64,000 nt of DNA from Artemisia argyi (Eukaryota; Streptophyta; Magnoliopsida; Asterales; Asteraceae), in the NCBI GenBank assembly GCA_030686995.1, contig CM060685.1, positions 26,236,065-26,300,064 on the forward strand, given 5' to 3'. The position numbers were made by a program, and so were the translations under genes. Below the pieces are notes generated by a model that saw only the letters and a list, made by a program, of their open reading frames with translations, was not told the origin of the DNA and did not search any database. Shown here piece by piece: positions 56,270-64,000 of this stretch; the first letter of the stretch is position 1; each line of letters opens with the position of its first letter.

Positions 56270-56632
56270 TAATTTCCTACAATACTTTAATACTAACACT
56301 AAATAGTTACTCATTCGGGCCTACGGATGCTACGTCAGTTTAACAAATCTCAAATTCTCAACAACTAAGTTAAAGAAAATAAAAAAATAAAACTTTGAAT
56401 TAAGCCCACTTGTTGGCCTGTGCTACACCCCTCGAGCCCAAAGTTAACATTTTTACAAACATTATAAAATAGATTTAATACTTTTGGTACAAATTTTGTT
56501 AATGAGACGGCTATATCAACCAATACCGCTTTGACGTATAGCGATGTATTCGTATCACATGAAAGACAAAACTCAAAACTAGTACATCATTATTATATAC
56601 TGTATAAAACACTTAAATTTGATATAACATAT
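56270..56632. repeat. Duplicated non-coding DNA, copy 2
   Basis: Carries the empty sites for both the small and the canonical Helitron of copy 1. Confidence 0.8.
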
Positions 56633-57193
56633 TAGGGCTTTAAACGAACCGGACGAAAACGAACGGAGCCCTGTTCATGTTCGTTTATTTAATTTTAACC
56701 GGACAAATAAACGGACACGGACGCCTAAACGGACGAATTTTCTTGTTCATGTTCGTTTATTAAGAAAATGAATTGTTCATGTTCGTTTATGTTTGTTCAT
56801 TAAGACACTAAACGAACGCTAAACGAACATAAACGATCGAACATAAATGAAAATAGACAAACAAACATAAACTTTATTGAATTCTTCACAATATATTGTT
56901 TTATAAGTGTTGCTTTGTTTAAACAAACCAATTTTTAAAATTATAAAATTAAAGGATATGATATATGTACATAAATAGATAAATAAACATAAACGAACTT
57001 TAACGAACGCCTAATCGGACGTTCACGAACATAAATGAACGAACGAGACTTTTGTTCATGTTCGTTCATTTAACTAAACGAACGTAAAATATTGTTCATG
57101 TTTGTTCATTTAATAAACGAACGAACATAAACGAACTTTTTACCGAACGGTTCATGAAATGTTCACTGAACGTTCGGTTCGTTTACATCCCTA
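56633..57193. mobile_element. hAT-type MITE, 8-bp TSD
   Basis: 561 bp with ends TAGGGCTTTAAACGAACCG and (inverted) TAGGGATGTAAACGAACCG, flanked by TAACATAT at 56625-56632 and 57194-57201. Copy 1 at about 29694 lacks it. The body is packed with GTTCATGTTCGTTTA-like motifs in both orientations. No transposase. Confidence 0.9.
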
Positions 57194-57945
57194 TAACATA
57201 TACAAGAAAAACACTTCAATTTTACAATGATGAAACTTATTCATTTATTTTAAGCCATTTTCTTTAAACAATTCTATTTGCAATACTTTACTTAAACAAC
57301 CTTTGAACATTTGCTTGAGTACCCCCGATCGAAAGTAATCATTTAGTAATGAACGCACACTTCAAGAAATTATTTTTCCAGAATAACAATTTTTGGTTAA
57401 AGGTTATTCTGATACACCCGTACGAATTTAAGCTTCAATTAACTCAAATTATTCTATAACTATTTAGATAAACATTAAGCAATATGCTTCAATAAGACGC
57501 ACCATCATACATACACCTCACCAGTTTACACGAACATTACACAGTGAACAATTAGATACAACCTTTGTGCATCGCACGAGTCTGAACGACTCATACAACA
57601 CATATTTCTATCTACGGTAGTCATTTCTACATAAATATGCACACACATCTCCTTTTTTTTCCCTTTCCCTTTTTACGGTCTTCGTATTATATTTAAAACT
57701 AGACGAATAACCGTACAAAATGACGGTGTATAACGGCGAATAATTATACTTGTGAAATCGTGATTCTGATTTAACCCTTGGTCCAAAGCGCTTGTTTTTT
57801 TGAAATACAAAACGTGTGTTTTTTTAAATTAGTATAGTATGTGTTTTTGAAAAGTTGTCAAGATTAGAATTTATGGAAAAGACATAATTTAAGTTAGCAA
57901 GTTTAAAGGGCATTTAAAGGTAATTTATGTAAACTACATTAATTT
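57194..57945. repeat. Duplicated non-coding DNA, copy 2
   Basis: Contains the Copia empty site (ATCATACATACACCTCACC, about 57505-57525). Confidence 0.85.
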
Positions 57946-58070
57946 AAGACAAAAATACATAGTTTGGTCCCTAAACTTGCCAAGAAAGCATCGCCTGGGC
58001 CCGAAACTTGAGAAAATCGTCCCTGTTAGTCCAAAACCCGTTTTCTGTTGGTCAGCACCGTTATTTGCTG
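57946..58070 (+). repeat. Inverted repeat, right boundary of block copy 2
   Basis: Same orientation as 41038-41194 but with an internal ~33-bp deletion (the GGGTTTTTGAGGCCG part is missing). Confidence 0.85.
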
Positions 58071-58079
58071 TCTTTTTTG

Positions 58080-59288
58080 TTGTTATAAATAATGCGTAAA
58101 AACGTTATTAATATTTTTCGATATCCCTATGTTTTGACGATCACAAAATATAAAATCATTAAACGTAAAATCATTACGTAAATAAGTATTTAGTGACAAA
58201 ATATCATTATATCCAACTAATTCACTTAAGGTATGAATAAACAAGTGCCTAATACATTTTATGATCAAAAGAAGGTTTATTTACTAATTAAAAATTATAT
58301 AAAATGGTATAAACATTTTATATATTTAAGAAAAACACTTTTGGTAATTAAAGGAAAATGTTTATTTAATAATAAATATATGAATTCAAATTTTTAACCA
58401 AATTCAGTTAAATTTTCACCAAATAAACTTTCCCCATAAAAGACAAAGAAATCAGGCCGTTACAGTGGGTGGCCCCCTTAATTATAAGGGGCGGCTGTGT
58501 CTGAATTCTTTGCCTATAAATACTTGTTCAAATCTGAATTTTTTCCTCACCTTTTGCGCTAAAACTTTCTGTTCTAATTCTCTCAAATCATCTTCCTGAA
58601 TCCTTTGATCATAAACATATTAGTTCTTGTTTCAAGTGATTCAATCCTTCATCATTCAAAGTGCAAGAGAAGAATACTCCTCCAACATCTTGTTAAGAAG
58701 TATTGTAGGCTTGTGTATACTGTAAAGGTGTAGAAGTTGTGTAATAGATAGATCTAGGTGTATTAGTAGTTATGAATAGAAGTAGTTGTGTTGGGTAGAA
58801 GTAGAAGTAATGTTGTGAAAAAGAAGCAGTGAAGTTGTATAGTAGTAGTGGTGTGCATTAGTTGTGAAGAAGGTGTGTAGTGGTGTGAAATTGGTTCTAG
58901 CTACTATTAGAACTCGGCATTTAGCTTAGTGTCATAAATTGGTGTAAGCAAAAGTTGTGTAAGGTTTTCTCCGCCATAAGGGAGCTTGTTGACGTAATGA
59001 AGAAAACTCTCGAGTTAGGTGCTCGGGGAGTGGAGTAGGGCGAAGAGGTGCTTCGTAGCCGAACCACTATAAATCCTTTGTCTTGTGGTGCGATCTTTCC
59101 ATCTCTATCTCTTTACTTATTTACTTACATTGTTGTCATTTTATTCCGTAGATATTAGTTTATATAAGTATTGTTTATTGATCTCACATAAAACTAGAAT
59201 CGATTATTTTGCAAACAAAGTTTTTATAAAATAAAAATTGACGTAAAACTATTCAACCCCCCCCCCCCCCCCCTTCTAGTTTTCCACA
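58080..59288 (+). repeat. 5' LTR of a second Copia element (start approximate)
   Basis: Ends TTTTCCACA directly before a primer site. The start is inferred from the end of the duplicated block because no second LTR is in view. A clear TATA box (TATAAATA, 58515-58522) and a 17-base C run (about 59257-59273) are present. Confidence 0.65.
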
Positions 59289-59290
59289 AT

Positions 59291-59303
59291 TGGCATCAGA
59301 GCC
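59291..59303 (+). promoter_or_regulatory. Primer-binding site, iMet-like
   Basis: TGGCATCAGAGCC lies two bases after the LTR. It differs by one base from the usual iMet complement. Confidence 0.8.
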
Positions 59304-59355
59304 AGGTTAAACAAATTTTTAAAATAAACTGTATTTTAAAACTTGAAATCGATCT

Positions 59356-59861
59356 ATGGAATCAGAAAAATATTTAGAAGGGAACATGACATTTAAACCA
59401 CCATATTTTGAAAATACAAGTTTTCTTGAATGGAAAAATCGATTCGAAAGTTATGTAAAATTCTTTGGCATGTCATTTCAATTGGTAATTTTCAATCAAC
59501 AAAAACCACTTTTGAAAAACAAGATAATTATTTCAAAGTAGTGCTTGATAAAAATGATATTGCTAAAATGATTATATACAAAGCTTTACCAAATATTGAA
59601 TATGAAATAATATTTTTTTGTCAAACGGCAAATGATATGTGGAAAAGTCTTTTAAATTTTCATCAAGAGAAATCTCAAGCCAAAGAAAATTTTATATATA
59701 AAATTGTTGTAAATGAAAGTATAGTTGATAAGTATTTAGTTGAAATGAATACAAGTGCTACTAGTTCAAATTTTGCATGTGTAGGTAATAATGACGAAAA
59801 CCCCATGAGTTATACCAAGAGCAAACAAGAAGGGGTGTACAAAGTCAACGATCGAACATAA
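59356..59861 (+). pseudogene. gag: Copia gag fragment
   Basis: Starts MESEKYLEGNMTFKPPYFEN at the ATG at 59356. After FESYVKFF the frame shifts (about 59460-59480) and continues as LWHVISIGNFQSTKTTFEK..., then ALPNIEYEIIFFCQTANDMWKSLLNFHQ. This is the gag layout (UBN2-like) of plant Copia elements. The C-terminal part is deleted and a stop follows at 59859-59861. The rest of the element is absent; the next element begins about 55 bp later. Confidence 0.8.
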
Positions 59862-60120
59862 TAATGATGACTATTATAGTTCTGAAAGTGATGATGAAAA
59901 TATGCAAAGGTCGTTGATGAGGCGAAAAATAAACCGTTTTTAGGGGGTCATTTAAGCCCGGAATTGAATTTATTTTATCAAATATTGCCCTAAATCGTTC
60001 CTTTTGTGATTTTAGGTACTTTGGGAGTGAATTCTGGAAAAAAAAGCATTTTGGACGTTTTTGGAGCATAAAAGTGAAGAAAACGGCAAAGACTTAATTT
60101 TCCATGCTGGGAACAGTACC

Positions 60121-60336
60121 TGACGGCGTCAAGAAGGAAAATATGACGGCGTCAAGAGCAAAATGCATGACGACCCAGAGAAAACGTGACGGAGTCAGAA
60201 GTAGGGCGTCAAGAGTTATTTTGGTGACGGCCTGGAGCAGGATTACACATGACGGCGTCAGACCCAGATCTAGGCAGTCCGAGAACTTTATTGGTGGCGA
60301 GATGACGGCGTCAGAAATTTACTCTTGACGCCGTCA
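60121..60336 (+). promoter_or_regulatory. TGACGGCGTCA array in LTR U3
   Basis: Near-palindromic TGACGGCGTCA or its complement occurs at 60121, 60144, 60250, 60303 and 60326, with degenerate relatives at about 60168, 60187 and 60225. TGACG is the core bound by plant TGA-type bZIP factors. The array ends 12 bases before the TATA box. Confidence 0.7.
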
Positions 60337-60348
60337 CCTCACAAAATC

Positions 60349-60357
60349 TATATATAC
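60349..60357 (+). promoter_or_regulatory. TATA box of the Athila-like LTR
   Basis: TATATATAC, placed directly downstream of the TGACG array and upstream of a transcript-like leader. Confidence 0.7.
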
Positions 60358-61346
60358 TTTTCTATTTTTCATTCATTAAGAGAGGAACTTGTGTGAAGAA
60401 TGCTAGGGTCGAACCTAATAAACCCTAGGTCGTTTGTAACAGTATTTTCAAGGGTTTTCACCCCATGAAACCTTTCATGTTCAATTAAGATAAGTCTTCT
60501 TTCAATTCATTCAATATGTCTATGTGTTGTTTGAATATATCTTGTGCTTGTCTTGATTGTAACATGCTAGGCTAGATCTTTCATGTGTTTGCTTAGATGT
60601 AATGAAACCTAGATGTTGATTATAGGTTGATTGCTTGTTTATAGTTGTAATGGGTGAATGATTTCAATGTTAGGCTTAAGAAAACTGGCAGATCTTCATT
60701 GTGTAACTTGTTTGAACGTCTTAAGAAACATGAACCGATGTGTACTAGGTTTTTATGATTGTATTTAATGCATGAGCGAATTCTAGTGATCCCATGTTAG
60801 GAGCTTCTTAGCCGGCTCGACATAGGAGTGAAGTAGGAGCTTATAGGTTTGGGGAAGTAAGTACGCCACCCCATGAATGGTATTAAGGAATACAATCCGT
60901 CATCCACGCAACTGTAACAAGTAATTAACCTGTAAAAGATATCTAGGGAGTAGTGAAATCTAAGTAAACACAATTCTCCCATATATTGCTCACACCACTA
61001 CCTTAATTTAGTTTATTTTCATTTTTGTTATTTTATTTTGATTACATCTGTAGTTATTGGGTTAGTTGATTAGCAACTAATTCCGCCCACTCCTTCAAAA
61101 AAACCGAGATTTTTATTTGTTTTTCTAAAATATAAAAAAATACAAAAAGAATCATCTTTCACCTCTAGACCTAGTCTTTAGGCTTTCTAATCCTAGCGAC
61201 ACTATTCCTAAGTTGAACGATCAATCCCCCGGTACTTGTCACTATACTATACTACAACGATCAGGTACACTGCCTGGTGGGGGTTGTAAGCTTCTCGAGA
61301 TCCCTCGAGAGGTAAAGCCTAGTGCAATTCCCACGCATCAAGTTTT

Positions 61347-61365
61347 TGGCGCCGCAGCCCGGGGA
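61347..61365 (+). promoter_or_regulatory. Primer-binding site, tRNA-Asp type
   Basis: TGGCGCCGCAGCCCGGGGA resembles the complement of the tRNA-Asp 3' end that Athila-type elements use, with a few differences. Confidence 0.75.
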
Positions 61366-61516
61366 ATAGTTATTGTCTAGGTTATGATTTCTTTTTATTA
61401 GGTCTACTTGCTAGATTCCTTTCTAGTAAGATTTTATTTTTATTTTTATTTTTAGGTTCTCTTTAGTCTATCTTATTTCTTCGTGTTTTTGTTCATAATC
61501 TTTACCATCCGACGTC

Positions 61517-63637
61517 ATGGAAGGTGGTAACATCTTTGAACCCATCAACCCACCACAACAAGACCACCCACAAAACCCACCACTAGCTAACCAACCTCTT
61601 AGACCCCGAACCCTAGGAGAGTATTCCCGACATAGCCACCAAGGCTATCGAAACACCATTGAGCTCACCCAAGGAGCCAATGTGTCTCCCTTGCGATCCG
61701 ACACCATCCGGTTGGTGCAAAGCGGATGTGCATTCCATGGACTTCGTTCCGAAGATCCAAATCAACATCTCAAGGACTTCCTCAAAATCGTAGATTCTAT
61801 AGACCTTGATGCTACAACTAGAGAGTCAACCCGATTACGCTTATTCCAATTCTCTCTACGTGATCAAGCTAGTCAATGGCTTGAGCGTTTACCCGCGGGA
61901 TCCATCACCTCATGAGATGATCTCACCACTCGTTTCCTTGCTCAATTTTTCCCATCGGGGAGAACTACCAAGCTTAGAAATGATATCTTGATGTTCCAAC
62001 AACGTCAAGGTGAAACTCTATATGAAGCATGGACTCGTTTCAAGGACTTACTCCAAAAAGTCCCTCATCATGGCATAGACCTTTGGCTCCAAGTCCAAAT
62101 CTTCTATGACCATATCGATCTCTCCACAAGGCGAACCATTGACCAATCGACCGGTGGCAAGCTACGTGATCTAAGTGCGGAAGAATCACGGGAACTCATA
62201 GAAGATCTTGCTCTCTATGACAACGAATGTTGGAATGATCCCCGTGATTTGAACAAAACGGTCAAGGCAATATCTTTGCCTTCGAACAATTCTTGCACTC
62301 CCGACCGTAGGATCATGGAACTTGAGGACCAAGTCAAGTTTCTCATGAAATCTTACGAAGCTCCTAAGCCTTCAAGCCAAGTGAATAAAATCACTTCTTC
62401 ATGCGAATTTTGTAGTGGTCCCCATGACACTCGTGATTGTGTGGAACTCCTCGGAACAGCTTTTGCGGACTACGCATCCTCGCGTACCGATGAAGCGGGA
62501 GATAAGTGGTACACTTTCAAACCCGAGCCAAACCCTTATGGTGATTCCTACAACCCCGCTTGGAAAAATCACCCAAACCTTAGGTGGAAACAAAACCAAA
62601 CCAATTCTTCCAATCCGCCTAATCGTTACCAACCAAACGGTCCACCCTCCAACCGTACTTTCAACAACAATCCTTCTAACAACTATGGTAGTACCAACAA
62701 TCTTGAAGGATTGATGTCCAAGTTTATGGCATCTCAAGAAGCTCGCATATCTAAGTTTGAAGCCGATTTCAAACAAAAGCAAAGCGAGATGACCACCAAA
62801 ATTGACACATTGTTGAAAGTTCTCAATGACCGAGAAATGGGAGCACTCCCAAGCGACACGGTCAAGAACCCGAAACTAAACGTTAATTCCATATCATTAG
62901 TTTCGTCACCCACTTCTTGTCCGCAATACTACTCGGCTGAATCAACGAGCACGTGTTTCAAACAAAACCAAATCCCTCAAAAAGACCAATCAAATAAAAC
63001 ACCCGATATAAAACCGGTCAAAAGCATAGTTGAAACACCTCCTACGCAAGATCTTAACGATGAATTCAAGGAGCTTCACCTTGAACGTCCCGTCATTGAT
63101 GTCTTAGCCCGTGCTCCCTACTATAGTGCCCTCCTAGAAAAATATGAGAAATTTGAACTAGGTAAAAATGGGACCGCCTTCGTTCAAAACAGGTTGCCTA
63201 AAAAGCTTGATGATCCGGGTATATTTGTTTTGCCTTGTAAGATAGGAAGATCCGAAGCTTTCGACACACTAGCCGATTTAGGGTCAAGCCTCAACTTGAT
63301 TCCCTTATCCCTTTTCACCACTCTCAAGCTAGGAAAGTTAGAGGAGACGGAGGTATTAATTGGTCTAGCGGATGGGAGTATTGCCCACCCGGTTGGGATG
63401 ATTAAGGATGTAGTTGTTCACGTAGGGAAGTTAACTATCTTAGCGGATTTTCACGTCCTAGATATGATTAGTGATACTACATGCCCTTTATTAGTAGGAA
63501 GAGGATTTTTAGCTACCGCCAGCGCCATGATAGATTGTAAGGAGTCTAAGATAGCGGTAGGTGAGGGCGATACTTGGTCGGTATATGATGTCAAGAAACA
63601 TAGCTATGATTGTGAGGATGAACCGACACCACATTAG
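61517..63637 (+). pseudogene. gag: Athila-like gag-protease, one nonsense codon
   Basis: A single frame starts at the ATG at 61517 (MEGGNIFEPINPPQQ). It is broken only by a TGA at 61913-61915, where a Trp codon is expected, and runs on to a TAG at 63635-63637. Seen in order: a gag domain (GCAFHGLRSEDPNQHLKDFL, RLRLFQFSLRDQASQWLERL, WTRFKDLLQKVPHHGIDLWL); a zinc-knuckle-like CEFCSGPHDTRDC; an Asn/Pro-rich linker; a short coiled coil (EARISKFEADFKQKQSEM); and a retropepsin-like segment (DTLADLGSSLNLIPLSLF) with DLG in the active-site position. Similar gag-protease polyproteins occur in Athila/Tat-type Gypsy elements of Asteraceae, as far as I recall. Confidence 0.85.
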
Positions 63638-64000
63638 GTAGAGATGAATAGGAGACCATCTAGATATGGACCTTGGATAGAAAGAAACTTTATAGGACCT
63701 CAACGCCCATTCTATCTAGAAAAAGATTTCATCGATAAAACACATTCGGTGGAACAACTCATAGCTAGAGATGAAGAGCTAGACCCTTTTGAGGACCCCG
63801 TAGTCTTTAGAAAAATGATTGAGTTCTTAAGCGTAATGCCTATTAATATAGAGATGAACAGGTGGAAAAGAGAGGGGGATAATTGTAAATGGAGGTGGGA
63901 CAAGCCACCTAAGGAAGGTGACGGATCATGGCATATGAAGATTATTTTGTATGATCCGGATGGAGAAAAGTTTGAAAGGTCATACCGTACTAAGAAAACC
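63638..64000 (+). CDS. Open frame continuing past the gag-protease stop, partial
   Basis: The same frame stays open for 121 codons to the window edge (NRRPSRYGPWIERNFIGPQ..., FEDPVVFRKMIEFLSVMPIN, WRWDKPPKEGDGSWHMKIIL). It is charged and tryptophan-rich, with no RT motif yet. It may be the linker before reverse transcriptase or a separate small domain. Whether the TAG before it is a mutation or a natural gag/pol boundary cannot be judged here. Confidence 0.6.

Larger units (their letters stand above)
59915..61340 (+). repeat. 5' LTR of an Athila-like Ty3/Gypsy element (ends approximate)
   Basis: Starts about TGATGAGGCGAAAAATAAAC and ends about CCACGCA(TCA), just before a tRNA-Asp-type primer site. 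The partner LTR is outside the window, so the left border is inferred. Confidence 0.65.

Overview
This window looks like plant nuclear DNA, most likely from a eudicot of the daisy family (Asteraceae, perhaps tribe Anthemideae). The evidence is split genes with GT-AG introns, plant-type LTR retrotransposons primed by initiator-Met or Asp tRNA, Helitrons, many MITEs, AT-rich spacers, and Gypsy/Copia protein families that I recall from Asteraceae genomes. The family assignment rests on recall and was not checked by search. No bacterial, viral-replicon or CRISPR features were seen.

Layout. Positions 1-1448 hold a short-period tandem array and a wrecked ABCC (MRP-type) transporter fragment. Positions 1449-41194 are copy 1 of a duplicated block, and 43182-58070 are copy 2. 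Each copy is bracketed by the same ~155-bp inverted repeats and carries one two-exon gene for a ~107-residue membrane protein (22246-24348 and 47633-49160). Between the copies lies a decayed ALKBH9/10-type RNA-demethylase pseudogene (41646-42714). Copy 1 is swollen by a 13.6-kb Tekay-clade Ty3/Gypsy element (5028-18633, minus), a 10.6-kb pol-less Copia-type element (30014-40606, plus), a canonical Helitron (27483-29666), a smaller Helitron-like insert, a 528-bp TRIM with identical LTRs (24641-25168), and several MITEs. Copy 2 has a 4.4-kb Helitron-like insert (51887-56269) and a hAT-type MITE (56633-57193). From 58.08 kb to the end are two LTR-element 5' ends: a broken Copia element, then an Athila-like Gypsy element that runs off the window.

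Because the block is duplicated, most insertions have an 'empty site' elsewhere in the same window, so ends and target-site duplications can be read directly: GTTTT for Tekay, CATAC for Copia, GGTGA for the TRIM, TA for the Emigrant-like element, ATAAAGTAT and TTCTATTAA for MULE-type MITEs, TAACATAT for the hAT-type MITE, and A|T for the Helitron.

The most unusual signal is in the pol-less Copia element. It keeps one intact 829-codon gag-like ORF, and its ~5.5-kb 3' domain has no recognisable coding sequence. That domain contains at least ten stem-loops next to, or enclosing, GGGGGAG-type purine tracts. It also contains tandem ~43-44-bp hairpin units whose stems change by compensatory substitutions, which suggests a conserved structured RNA (or ssDNA) domain. 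Other points of note are an intact 360-codon acidic/coiled-coil ORF upstream of the broken gag-pol in the Tekay element, and a TGACGGCGTCA array just upstream of the TATA box in the Athila-like LTR.
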